Positions 11,875 through 22,759 of a stretch of DNA of 64,000 nucleotides are shown piece by piece; positions within the stretch are counted from its first letter, which is position 1; every line of letters starts with the position of its first letter. This stretch comes from Narthecium ossifragum. Taxonomy: Eukaryota > Streptophyta > Magnoliopsida > Dioscoreales > Nartheciaceae. Where the stretch lies: assembly GCA_963920575.1 (NCBI GenBank), contig OY986966.1:28034581-28098580 (forward strand), in the 5' to 3' direction. The translations under genes were made by a program, and so were the position numbers. The notes beneath the pieces are model-generated. The model made no database searches, was not told the DNA's origin, and was given only the letters and a program-made list of their open reading frames with translations.

Positions 11875-12195
11875 CTAGTTTAACAAGTAACTCCCTACAA
11901 CAAGGCCACACACAAAGCTCACAAAGGCAATGGATAGGATACACATAGTCATGTTTCCAATGCATATGGGTTCCCCTCTTTTTTCATATCTTACTTCTTT
12001 ATCGTTCGCACAATGCTCTTTTTTCATCGTACCCTCCACCCCCCCGCCGTACGCATTGTAGGACGCCAATGCAGCATCTAGGGTATTGAAACCCCGGTAG
12101 CAACATCCACTATACCCTTTGACTTGTTCGTGACATGCCGGCCACGATTCGTAAATCCCCGGCCGCCTCCCAATGTAGACGACATAGTACTTCAT
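11875..12195 (-). CDS. Small RNase H1 N-terminal (viroplasmin-like) domain protein with C-terminal membrane segment
   Basis: A 106-residue frame inside the Harbinger element. Residues 1-46 (MKYYVVYIGRRPGIYESW and following, then CYRGFNTLDAALASY) match the pattern of the RNase H1 N-terminal hybrid-binding domain: aromatic pair, GxxPGIY, a Trp eight or so residues before QVKG, and FxTLxxA. This domain binds RNA/DNA hybrids or double-stranded RNA in RNase H1. No catalytic RNase H part follows. Instead there is a charged linker and a hydrophobic stretch at about residues 81-105 that should span a membrane. The downstream neighbour in the same orientation is the SANT gene's 3' end. Its role in transposition is unknown; it could also be a captured host fragment. 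The frame is intact and begins at the only suitable ATG. It could be a single-exon gene or the last exon of a longer one. Confidence 0.65.
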   Translation of the reverse strand: MKYYVVYIGRRPGIYESWPACHEQVKGYSGCCYRGFNTLDAALASYNAYGGGVEGTMKKEHCANDKEVRYEKRGEPICIGNMTMCILSIAFVSFVCGLVVGSYLLN

Positions 12196-12415
12196 TCTAA
12201 CATATTAGAAACATCATAACAAAGTAAGCGGGTGTTCAAGACAAGTTAAAAACATCATAGCAACAGCCCAAGCGGGTGTTACCAAAACATAGTGTTCAAC
12301 ATAGGGTTCTAAACAAAGCGGGTGTTCAAAATACCATTCTAGTTAGAAGCAACATGATGTAAACAAAGATAGGTATCATAATGTTTTGAACCACAGTGTC
12401 ATTACGACAAACGGT

Positions 12416-13515
12416 CTACATTTGCCTAGCAAGGAATTGATCCATCCATATCTTACGGAATGCGGCGTCCTTCAGCACGAACCCTTTGCCCAGCTTATCA
12501 TTCTCGAGCAAATAGTCAAATATCGTCGCAAGCTGGACGTCAGTATAAGCTTCATCGCCCTCGCCCTTCATCTCCTTGACCGCAGCTAAAAGATCTTGGG
12601 TAAAACTCATACCCCCAAGCTGATTAGTCATACTCCCAATCTGCTCGCCAATGAATCGCATAGCGGTCACGATCTCATCACGATCACGATCCGCATTCCT
12701 CTGCCTCTTGCTAGAAGATGTAGCAGGCATACGCGAGGAACTATGCATCGCCGTGCTCATAGCCGACGCAGATGTCGCGGGGACAGCAGCCGTAGCAGGG
12801 GTGGTAGCCGTCGCGGGGGTGGTAGGCGTATCAGGGACATCCCCCTCGGCCATATAGGGGGGATGTGGGAGGGACGAGCCATCATCCTCTAGGTTGACGA
12901 CCTCATCAGGGATGAACTCATTAGGGATGAACTGACCAGTCGCAGCCGTGGCGTATTCCGCGGTGGCCATTTCCTCCCCACAAATAGTCATGATCAAATC
13001 CATGTGAGGTATTGGCTTGTTGAGATATTTGCTGTAGCTCGATTTGGACTATAAAGTCAGCAGACATTCAACTTTGAGTATACAAATGGAGGTTACGATC
13101 CTAATATTCATTTACGGATTTAAGTATAGAGAACACACCGCGATGAGATCGGCTGCTACTTGGGTAGGCAATGTTAGCATTTGAAGATCATCATCCCACC
13201 CTGCGCCGCTCAACTTTAGGATCTTCTTGATATCAGCGCACCTAGCGCGTTGATAAGTAATGTGATTACACACATTTTCGGCTCTTATCTCGTTCGAACC
13301 AAGAAGTTTATTGCAATGATCTGCCGCAGCCACGTAATAGTTTTCTTATACCCCTTGTCAGTGCTGGGCTTGGATCTGGCAACTTCCGCCATATATTCCA
13401 GCATATATTTCAAAGCAGGCTCCGTCCACTTGTAGTTTGAAGAACCGGACCGACGTGAGGTCTTGGGAACCGTTTGTGAGGTGGGGGTACTGGATTGAGA
13501 TTGAAACTGATCCAT
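12416..13515 (-). pseudogene. Myb/SANT-like accessory gene of the Harbinger element, apparently frameshifted
   Basis: PIF/Harbinger elements carry a second gene whose Myb/SANT-like product binds the ends and helps the transposase enter the nucleus. Here an N-terminal frame starts at 13515 (MDQFQSQSS) and contains WTEPALKYMLEYMAEVARS. In a different frame follow AAADHCNKLLGSNEIRAENV and KLSGAGWDDDLQMLTLPTQ, which form the second half of the domain. The switch falls in a run of four A near 13345; one more A would restore a continuous frame. A probable GT donor follows the LIA codons near 13140, and the last exon (to the stop at 12416) encodes an acidic and Ser/Thr/Ala-rich region, a basic cluster with SSKRQRN, and a helical tail. 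The frameshift may be real decay or a base-call error. Confidence 0.7.
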
Positions 13516-13669
13516 GTCTGAAATTAGAAATATCAACACATGCAAACAAGCTAAAGCACGACAACTGGTGCTGTCACAAAGTTACGGAATTTAATGTGTA
13601 CGGGTACAATCATATTACAAACATTCTTGCAAATGTCACATGAGAAAGCACATTAACAAACATACTGAT

Positions 13670-15027
13670 CTAGCGATTGGGCTCGTAATTATCCCACATT
13701 TGTTGCGCGATTTGTTCACGAATATCGAGCCATACACCCCGCTCTTCTTGTTGAAACCTAGCATTCCGTGTTTGGGTATTCCCCGGTTCGTCATCCAGGG
13801 GTACATCGACATCCATTAACGGGTCAGCTGGATCCACAGTCAAAATGAAGTTGTGAATGATGCAACATGCGTGCACAATCGCAACTTGCGTCTTAAAAGG
13901 GAAAAATGGATGTGATGCAATGATCTTGAACCGGTTCTTGAGCAGGCCAAAAGCTCGTTCAATTTTAGATCTAAGAGACGAGTGACGAAGATTGAACAGT
14001 TCGTACTTGTCATTTGGGCCATTGCTCGGCGAGAACTCTTTCAAGTGATATCTCACACCCCTATACGGAGCAATGAAACCGGGGCTCGTGGGGTAACCCG
14101 CGTCCACAAGGTAGTACTTGCCTATAAGGTGAAAGTTTAATCAAGTGTCAATGCGCGACGTAGGAGTTATTTCATCAGGTCTTAATCAACCGGTGCGCGA
14201 AAACATATACCTTCAATTGTCTTTAACCTACTATCTGGTGGGCGTGAAATAGCGTCCTTTAGGACGGTGTAATCGTTGGCTGAACCCTCCCATCCAGCAA
14301 GTGCGTAGGTGAATCGAAGATTGGGTGTACAAGCGGCCAGTACATTCTGTGTCACTCCTTTCCGCCCTCGAAACCGTATTGCTATGTCCGCTGGAACGGT
14401 GGCATCTATGTGCGTACCGTCTATAAGGCCGATGCAGTTCTACATGTGTGACAAGGAAGAATGTCATCGTAACGTGTGCAAATGGAGGTGAATTTTAAAA
14501 ATCAGTGTCAATGCATGTTGGTGTACCTTAAAGTAAAGGTAATATGAAGGGCTTCCTAGGATTTCTGGGGGTGTGTTCGGCCCTGCTTGCTGCATGTAAA
14601 GGTCACGAATACCGCATATCGCCTTCAAGACCGCGTTGAAATAGCGGCTGATTGTCTCACCCGATAGAAGAAATTCCGCCCGCATAACACGATTTTTTGT
14701 GTTGTGACCGACAATGTGTAGAAAGATACACAGTTGTTCTTCGATCTTAATCTGATCAGTATCCGTAAGTAGATTACGTTGTCTCATAAGACGTGCCAAT
14801 TCGTCTAGTGCGTCTACATCCATGCGGATATAGGCGACACAATAATCTGACCCAGGCATTCGGATCCTAGCCATATGCCGTCTCCGTGCCTCATCACGAG
14901 ACTCCCGCGGCATTGCCACGACACGAGTGCCTGACTCTAGATAATAGCGGTGCACGATCGAGACTATAACTGCGTAGACAGCCCATAATACCGCTAGCCT
15001 TTGATACTGTTCGTCACCATTCTCCAT
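13670..15027 (-). CDS. PIF/Harbinger DDE transposase (HARBI1-like)
   Basis: This nuclease cuts and joins the transposon ends. Exons on the minus strand are 15027-14527, 14439-14211 and 14121-13670, with GT-AG introns of 87 and 89 bases; the joined frame is 393 residues without interruption. The catalytic triad of the DDE_4 superfamily is present: D174 in LIDGTHID, D250 in LVDAGY and E298 in KIERAFGLLKNRF. The N-terminal part has the helix-turn-helix-like GETISRYFNAVLKAI that precedes the catalytic core in plant relatives. Length agrees with plant HARBI1-type proteins of roughly 400 residues. It is read away from the 17.7-kb end, next to the SANT gene in the same orientation. With an intact triad the enzyme may be functional even if the SANT partner is broken. 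Confidence 0.92.
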
Positions 15028-15385
15028 CTAGAACAAGGCAAAATGCCAAAACACGAACGATAATAGCTACACTTAGCGTTTGACATACATAATCAACACT
15101 CCAAAACACAAAGAGTAGGTATAGGAGAGAGAGAGAGAGACGTTTTTTGACATTTCATATGGATATATAATAGACAGTAATAGGTGCTGCTGTTAAAAAA
15201 ACATCCAAGTCACGAATACAGTCTTAAAGCATGTAATAGGCAGAAATTAACAAGATCACTATTGATGTTTCAACAATAGCATATAATACGCAGCAATTAA
15301 GAAGATAAGTATTTATGTTTCAACAGTAGCATGTAATAGCAATTTATAGCAATCCAACAGCATATAATACACAGTAAAAAGGATA

Positions 15386-16620
15386 ACAACCAGACAAAAT
15401 CACAGACCTCAACTGAAATCATACCAAAAGACAGCAACTAACAACAAGGGCAACATATCACAGACCTCAACAGAAATAAGATCAAATCAGACAAAATCCT
15501 CAGCTGCAATATGGAAATACGAAGACCTCCATTGAAAACCGAAATGTAGAGCAGTGAACTAGGGGATCAGATTTAAATACGAAGTGGGAAGCTCACATAT
15601 GCAATACCAGATGAGATCTGGGAAAAATAAATGCAGGGAAACCAGAAAACAGCCAGAACTATGGGGATCAGATCATACAATATACAACTGAAATCATACC
15701 AAAAGACAGCAACTAACAACAAGGGCAACATATCACAGACCTCAACAGAAATAAGATCAAATCAGACAAAATCCTCAGCTGCAATATGGAAATACGAAGA
15801 CCTCCATTGAAAACCGAAATGTAGAGCAGTGAACTAGGGGATCAGATTTAAATACGAAGTGGGAAGCTCATATATGCAATACCAGATGAGATCTGGGAAA
15901 AATAAATGCAGGGAAACCAAAAAATAGCCAGAACTATGGGGATCAGATCATACAATGTACAACTGAAATCATACCAAAAGACAAGAACTAACAACAAGGG
16001 CAACATATCACAGACCTACAATGAAATAAGATCAAATCAGACAAAATCCTCAGCTGCAATATGAAATACGAAGACCTCCATTGAAAACCGAAATGTAGAG
16101 CAATGTAGAGCAATGAACTAGGGGATCAGATTTAAATACGAAGTGGGAAGCTCACATATGCAATACCAGATGAGATATGGGAAAAATAAATGCAGGGAAA
16201 CCAGAAAACAGCCACAACTATGGGGATCAGATCATACAATGTACAACTGAAATCATACCAAATGACAAGAACTAACTACAAGGGCAACATATCACAGACC
16301 TCAACTCAAATAAGATCAAATCATACAAAATCCTCAGCTGCAATATGGAAATACGAAGACCTCCATTGAAAACCAAAATGTAAAGCAATGAACTAGGGGA
16401 TCAATCACAATACGAAGTGGGAGGCTCACATATCCAATACCAGATGAGATCTGGGAAAAATAAATGCAGGGAAACAAGAAAACAGCCACAACTATGGGGA
16501 TCAGATCATACAATGTACAACTGAAATCATACCAAAAGACAAGAACTAACAACAAGGGCAACATATCACAGATCTCAACTGAAATAAGATCAAATCAGAC
16601 AACTATGGGGATCAGTCGCG
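15386..16620. repeat. Tandem repeat array, unit about 275 bp, inside the Harbinger element
   Basis: The phrase AACTGAAATCATACCAAA starts at 15411, 15686, 15961, 16245 and 16519, giving periods of 275, 275, 284 and 274 bases. The 284-base unit contains a short internal duplication of GTAGAGCAAT. Related but more diverged phrases (GGGGATCAG, AATACGAAGTGG, CTGGGAAAAAT) continue to about 16980. No coding potential. It sits between the transposase start and the 3' terminus of the element, where promoter and transposase-binding sequences are expected. Confidence 0.85.
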
Positions 16621-17674
16621 CGAATTAAACTTCCAAACCCAACTATACAAGACCATTCAAAATCTGGGAAAAATAAATGAATGGAAAACAACAAAAATGC
16701 ACAACTATGGGGATCATGACATACAATGTAGAACCGAGATCTACCAAGAGAAGAAAGGGGATCAGTCGCGGGAATACGATTTGGAAAACCCAAATATGCG
16801 AAACTGGGAAAAAAAATCAATGGAAAAGAAAAAAAAAATATTACAACTATGGGGATCAGCTCATACGATGTAGATCCGGGATCTACGAAGAGAAGAAAGG
16901 GGATCAATCGCGAGAATACGAAGTGGAAAACCCAAATCTCCAAAACCATTCAAAAACTGGGCAAAAAATGAAGAAAATAGAGAAGAAAGGGGATCAGGGA
17001 GAGCGGAGACAGGGGATCCGAAGTCACCTCTTCAGGCAAACGTTTCCGGTGTAGATCCGAAAGATTGGAGGATTTGGGTGGCCGGCGGAAACCCTACGCC
17101 GTGACCTAGATCCGAGGTTTGGGAAGCACCTCACGGCCGTAAACCCAAGCCGTCACCTTAGATCTGAAGATCCCAGAGGAGATCTGGCCACGAGGAAGAA
17201 GTCGCGTTCGTGGAGGGGAAGATGAGTCGCTTTGGAGAGGAGAAAGGGTCGACGGAGACCCTAGAGGCCACGATGAAGTGGAGGAGAGGGACTGGGTCGG
17301 AGGAGAGGCGCTGAGTCTCACGAAAGATTGGAGGATTTGGGTGGGCGACGGAAACCCTAGGCGTCGCGAGAGAGAAGTTTGGAAGATATCGGGGGAGAGT
17401 GACGATAGGGTCGCGACTGATGGAATAAATTTTCCATCAGCGGATCAAATCACTCCCATGGTCGCTGGAAATTTGAGTCCAGCAACCGCTGGAAACCGTT
17501 TCTGGCCCTTTTTGGGCCGGAACCAATTGGTAGAATAAAAGCATCTTGGAAAGCATCTTGGATTGGAATGGGACGGGTTCCAGCGAAACAAACGGCTGGA
17601 AAATGATTCCAGCGCCCATTTGATTCCAGTCCAGCCTAGAATGACCTGTTTCCAGGGAAACAAACATGCCCTTA

Positions 17675-18418
17675 CAGTGGACGCTTGTAAGGAGCACTAT
17701 AGAAAACCCACTCACCGTATTAAGGGACAATTGGAATGGACAAAGAGAACTTACAGATTCTAGGAGTTGTCCAACACTGATAACGTGTGGTGGCAACATT
17801 GGTGGTGTAGGCATCTTGGAAATGGACCTGGGTATATCAGTTGCTAGTGATTCAGCGATGACAAGTGATTGGGATACATGTCACGTAGGCATGTGCATCA
17901 TACATGATCATATTCAATGATCTAGATCTACTCACATTCACTGATCCTCATCACATAAGTCAATAATACATGACCATCTCATTCATGTGCAGTGTACATG
18001 GTTGAAATGAGAAATCTTTTTTCTTTCTCAAGTTCAATGCGAGTCCGGTCGATTTTTCAGCAGACTCGAGGAAATATGAGGCATGACAAGAAGTGACTTG
18101 ACTGAAGCTTCCTCCAATATGACTGGTGGGTATGGATACCAAACAAGAAGAGAGGGCTTTCCACTTTTACAGGGCATGAGCATCCTAAATATATATCCTA
18201 ACTACTGTCTTCACGCAGAGAAGACAGGCATAAACACTCACCATACATGGTTACCTTTGTTCAGGGACCTCACTTCACTCACTCCACTGAACTAAAGAGG
18301 AAAGAACATTTTGCCCTTTTCTGAACATGACTGGAATATGGAACCAAACACGCCTAATGAATGATGTTCATAGCAAAATTTCATCAGAAAAGGGTACTAA
18401 AGACAATGTACCTCATCA
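17675..18418 (-). pseudogene. SRL2-like fragment between the Harbinger element and CRK-B (exon 17' and intron 16')
   Basis: Continues the truncated SRL2 copy after the Harbinger insertion. From 17755 it encodes the end of exon 17 with VISVGQLLES and one extra Pro codon compared with the complete gene, and similarity stops near 17863. About 160 unrelated bases follow. From about 18025 it again matches the intron upstream of exon 17 (24645-25056) up to the first bases of exon 16, where it ends in CATCA at 18414-18418. From there on the sequence is the CRK-B promoter. The fragment has no start and cannot make the protein. Confidence 0.78.
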
Positions 18419-18534
18419 CTAATCCTAATTAATAACAATGTGATATACTTTTTTAAAATAAAACCATCCCTTTTGTTTCAGAAACCCAAGAGCCATTTCA
18501 TTTCATTCCATAAGCAATAGAAACGGAAGAAACC

Positions 18535-21277
18535 ATGCAGCTTTCAGGTATCTACATCCTCAAGTTGATGCTCCTCCTGCTCCTGTCGAACTGGCTCGCC
18601 GGAGCCGACAACGTGTCTCCAGCGATCCTCCTCACGGTGTGCGGCGGGGACCAGACGCCGAACCCGCAGGCCTTCGACGTCAACTTCGTCAGCAGCATGA
18701 ACCTGATACACGAGAACATCACCAAGTCCGGCTTCGGCACTGCCGTCTCCGGCGCCGGCGCCAACAACACCGTCTACTGCCTCGGCCAGTGCTTCGAGTA
18801 CCTCTCCTCCACCGACTGCCAGCTCTGCTACGCGCAGAGCCAGGTGAAGCTCCCCCACTGCCTGCCGGCAGTGAACTCGCGGATATACCTCGACGGGTGC
18901 TTCCTCCGGTACTCCAGCTTCAACATGTCCGGCGAGGCCGTCGACGGCTTTGACCAGCTTCTCTGCGGGAACTCCTCGGTGGCCGCATCGGTTTCTCAGC
19001 GATTCTCGGCTGCCGTAAATGGGTTGGTGAGTAATTTGACGGCCGAGGCATACAATGATACCGATCACTATAAGATGGCCAGCGCCGGAGTGGCGCTGGG
19101 CGTGACCGTCTACGGGATGGCGCAGTGTTGGAAGTCTTTGAATGCGAGTGTGTGCAAGACATGCTTGGAGAGCGCAAGGAAGAATGTTACGGAGTGTCTG
19201 CCGGCCGCAGACGGGAAGGCGTTGAATGCCGGGTGCTATTTGAGGTACTCCACGGATCCTTTCTACTTAGTCGACGCGCCGTCCGGCGGTGGTTCTTCTG
19301 GTAAGTTGATCCTGTCCCTCTGTTCTTCTTATCTTTGATGATTTGATTGAATTGGGCATCTTGGTTTCTTTTTGGGGATCTGTTCATCTATACCGAGTTT
19401 GCTGATTGGTTTACCGCTTATAGATTCGATCTAAGAAACAAAAAAGACTGCTCTTTTAATTGATCAATCTGATGTTTTGAAGACATTATTCTAATCTTTC
19501 AGAAAGATAGAATGGTTTGTGTTCTTGAAATTAATTCATGGAATTGTTCATTTCGGCAGGCGGACGACGATTAGGCGTTGCGCTCGGATGCGTGTTTGGA
19601 TCATTGATTGTGATTGGAATCGCTATTTTCTGGATCAGAAGAAGAAGAAGGGCTTCGAAATATTTAGGTGAACATCGTAATGCTAGAGAAAGAAAGGACT
19701 CTTCAAGATTCTCTGTTCAACAGTCCAAAATTAATATACCCAACGACCTGATTTTTCTCATCTCTATGAACTCCAAAATGCAGAATCAGATGGCTCAGAA
19801 GAATTTATCAAATCAATCTCTGGATCAAGCCTCAGTTTCAAGTATGAAGACTTGATGAAAGCCACGGATGACTTCCACCAGACAAACAAGCTTGGCCAAG
19901 GTGGCTATGGATCTGTTTATAAGGTACAGTTGTTCTTGCTGCTACCTTATTAGATCCATAATAAAGGATTAGGGTTTTACAGACAATACTTCTTTCTTGA
20001 AATCTAAGGAACAATCTTGTTATCATCAGGGAATTCTACCAGATGGCAGAGAGATAGCTGTTAAGAGGTTGTTCTTCAACACAAGGCAGTGGGTTGATCA
20101 GTTCTTCAATGAAGTTAGTCTCATCAGTCAAGTTCAGCACAAGAATCTTGTGAAGCTTCTCGGCTGCAGCGTCGAAGGGCCGGAGAGCCTCCTCGTCTAC
20201 GAGTATCTCTGCAACACTAGCTTGGATCACTTCTTGTTTGGTATTATTCCTCAGTGATCATCCTTTTCAAGGTTATGGCAAGTAATGTCATGTTTGGTAT
20301 TAAGCTCAATGTGATTTTCTTTTTTTTTCCTGAAAAATTTCAGATTCATTCAAGAAGAGTGCGTTGGATTGGGAGCGGAGATTTGAGATCATCGTCGGCA
20401 CCGCAGAGGGCATAAATTACCTGCACAGTGGTTCTGAAGTTAGGATCATACACAGAGATGTCAAAGCTAGTAATGTATTGTTAGACGAAAAATTCAAGCC
20501 GAAGTTAGCGGATTTCGGGCTGGCAAGGAACTTCGCTGACGATCAGAGTCATCTCAGCACTGGCATAGCCGGAACCTTGCAAGTCAAAGAAATTTATTGG
20601 CCTTGATGTTTAAAATCACCACTGATTCACTGGCAATATTGAAGTACTAGCTTGGGTTTCAATGACTGAAACACTCATCTGATAGTGCTTCTTTGTATTT
20701 GATTTCAGTGGCTACATAGCTCCAGAATACATTGTTCATGGGCAGCTGACGGAGAAGGCCGACGTCTACAGCTACGGCGTGCTGGTTTTCGAAATCCTCA
20801 CAGGCCGAAAGAACCACTATTCAACCGCATCCGAAGATGGACGCTCCCTCCTAGCACAGGTAATGTTTCAATTCTCAATCCGAGACCTCCATTAGTGTTG
20901 CATTTCAGTGCAATGATACTAAAAAGGTTTGTATTTTTTAGCAGTTATGGCATCACTACAATTCCCAGACACTGATGGAAATGCTAGATCCTTATCTTCA
21001 AGGACAATGCCCAGAAGAAGAAGAAGTTGTGAGGGTATTCCACATCGGGCTTTTATGCACGCAAGCGTCTCCTAATGCCCGGCCGCCGATGTGGAAGGTG
21101 GTGGAGATGCTGATGAGCAGATCAAGAGACCTACCTGCTCCAAATCATCCTCCTTTTATGAACATCAAGGGAGGACATACCATTGAAGGATTCAAATCCT
21201 CTTCTTCAAGCTCATCTACGTACAAGGATCCGGTTTCAGTAAATCAGATGTCCGTGAGTGTACTATATCCGAGATGA
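18535..21277 (+). CDS. CRK-B: cysteine-rich receptor-like kinase (DUF26 RLK), GC splice donor in intron 5
   Basis: Second copy of the CRK2/3-type receptor kinase. Exons are 18535-19300, 19560-19667, 19784-19923, 20030-20240, 20344-20578, 20709-20859 and 20942-21277, about 648 residues. Signal peptide ([14 protein letters not shown]), two DUF26 C-X8-C-X2-C motifs, a transmembrane helix and a complete kinase (IAVKRL, HRDVK, DFG, IAPEY) are present. The 5' half of exon 1 and the promoter resemble CRK-C, whereas introns 4-6 and exon 7 resemble CRK-A, so this copy is a mosaic. Intron 5 begins with GC (TT then GCAAGT at 20579) where A and C have GTAAGT. GC-AG introns are a known minor class, so the gene may still splice normally; if the intron is kept, translation stops at 20606, before the APE segment. 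Exon 7 has one extra Glu codon. Confidence 0.9.
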
Positions 21278-21860
21278 GTACGAAAGAAAGCTCGGTGGAT
21301 CGCAAAAATACAATTCTTGCTGTTGTTACAAGTTGTAGATAGGTTTTTCTGATGTAATGCAGCATAGCTAGTTTCCATGTCCAAATGTAGGAATTATGGT
21401 TTTTAAAGTAGGGATTTTGATTGCTCAAACTGTGAATGAAGAACTGGGATCAAATCTATAGTTGTTACTCAAGTGCAAATCTTTCTAGATATTCAATGAC
21501 TAGAAGTTGTTGGCATTTTGAGGTAGAAAATAGGTACAGATGGCACAATTTGATGAACATTTTGTAGTCAACTGAGCCCCTTTCTTTGCTTTTCTTGACT
21601 CCGGCTATTTGGGACTTTCAGACCATCCTATAGAAGAAAAAGATAACCAATGACCAGGTCAAAGTCAAGTGTGGGAAAAGTCCAGGTTCTCATGAACGCT
21701 TGGATAGCTTTTCTAGAAGTTCTCATGCTCCAAGTAATTGAATGAACTATCTGGAGACATACTGTAATCAATGAATACTTTTCCAAGGATTCACGATGGT
21801 TATTCAGACTGTTGTTTATACTTATCCTCAATCCAAACGATCCTTAGTTTATAAATACTT
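21278..21860. other. 3' flank of CRK-B (shared CRK block)
   Basis: Matches the sequence following CRK-A (5734 to about 6365), with a deletion of about 60 bases soon after the stop codon. No gene visible. A LINE fragment interrupts it near 21868. Confidence 0.6.
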
Positions 21861-22724
21861 ATCCTAAATGCATGATTGAATTGGAGACGGTGTTGCATGC
21901 AAATCTTGGGTGCCACTATGCACATAAAGTCTTCTCTTCGATCACGGAGAAGGAAAACCTCCAGCTGCCTTCATGGGATCCTGATGTTATCTTCAATCTT
22001 CTACTTGGCAACGGATCTAAGAGGCTTAGATCCTATCTCGCATACGGCATGTAGCTGATTTGGAAAGATCACAATAGCATTATATTTACAAAAAATGGGG
22101 ACTCCGTTGAGGTGTTAGTGTGCAAGATAAGACGGCAGGTGAAGGAAATGTTAAACCAAGATTCCCGGGCGCGCGAGGATGCTACCGCTCAAGACTCATA
22201 CAAACTTGGATCTCATGTAATACAAACTGACATCTCTTTTGATCTCTCCTCTGGCAGTGTAGCAGTCGGCATCGTTGACCTTGATGCTGATCATAAAGAA
22301 GTTTGTGCATGGGGTAATCAGATTACTGCAAGGTCAGTCCTAGAAGGAGAAATGAAAGCAATCCTGGAAGCAATGACGAGAGCAAAGTTCTACGCTCTCA
22401 AGAACCCGATAATTGAGTCGGACTCCTTAACTGCTGTTCAAATCCTCAATGGCTTGAGAGGATGGCCTCCGGACACAGAGTTCTTGGCCAAAGAGATCTG
22501 GCTTCATAGCCTCATCTTTGATTCCGTTTTGTTCCTCCACATCCCTAGAGAGTCTAATTCGAGAGCCGACGATGTTGCTCGTGCTTGTCGTAGGACCGGG
22601 ACAATATTCGCTTGGTCTAACGAATCGAGTTTGGAGCTGTTAGACAGCTACCATTTGTTGTAATTTGGGAGTCTTTGTTTGTAACTATTAGCCTTTGGCT
22701 CATCTCATAAAAAAAAATCCAAAA
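21861..22724 (+). mobile_element. 5'-truncated LINE (non-LTR retrotransposon) with RNase H-like remnant
   Basis: Relative to the CRK-A flank, about 850 bases are inserted here, ending in TTTGGCTCATCTCAT plus an A-tract of nine. ATCC(T)AAA on the left (21861-21868) and ATCCAAA on the right (22718-22724) look like an imperfect target duplication. A frame from 22112 to 22663 encodes an RVT_3-type RNase H-like domain: QTDISFDLSSG, EGEMKAILEAM, IIESDSLTAVQ and HIPRESNSRADDVA. A further stretch upstream (from 21872) ends in a TAG at 22052, just before WKDHNSIIF. Reverse transcriptase and endonuclease are missing, so it is dead. Confidence 0.82.
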
Positions 22725-22759
22725 CGACCCTTAGTTTTCAACAGAAGACTTTGAATTCC

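Larger units (their letters stand above)
9546..17671 (-). mobile_element. PIF/Harbinger DNA transposon, 8.1 kb, near-complete
   Basis: The termini are GGGCACGTTTGTTTC at 9546 and its inverted partner GGGCATGTTTGTTTC ending at 17671, one mismatch in 15. Both sides carry TTA (9543-9545 and 17672-17674), the 3-base target duplication typical of this superfamily. The paralogous site near 24390 reads CCCATGCTTACAGTGG with no insertion, so the borders are exact. All recognisable genes are on the minus strand: a DDE transposase (13670-15027), a Myb/SANT-like gene (12416-13515) and an RNase H1 N-domain plus membrane protein (11875-12195). Tandem arrays lie on both sides of this cassette. The subterminal regions are rich in TGGAATGG and its complement TTCCAGC. 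The element inserted after the SRL2 fragment was duplicated. Confidence 0.93.

Noticed and set aside
12596..12892. Arg-rich plus-strand frame inside the SANT gene
   Set aside because: Opposite-strand shadow of the Ala/Thr-rich SANT protein segment.
10350..16620. Regularly spaced repeats considered as a CRISPR array
   Set aside because: Units are 275-377 bases, contiguous, without spacers, in a plant transposon.
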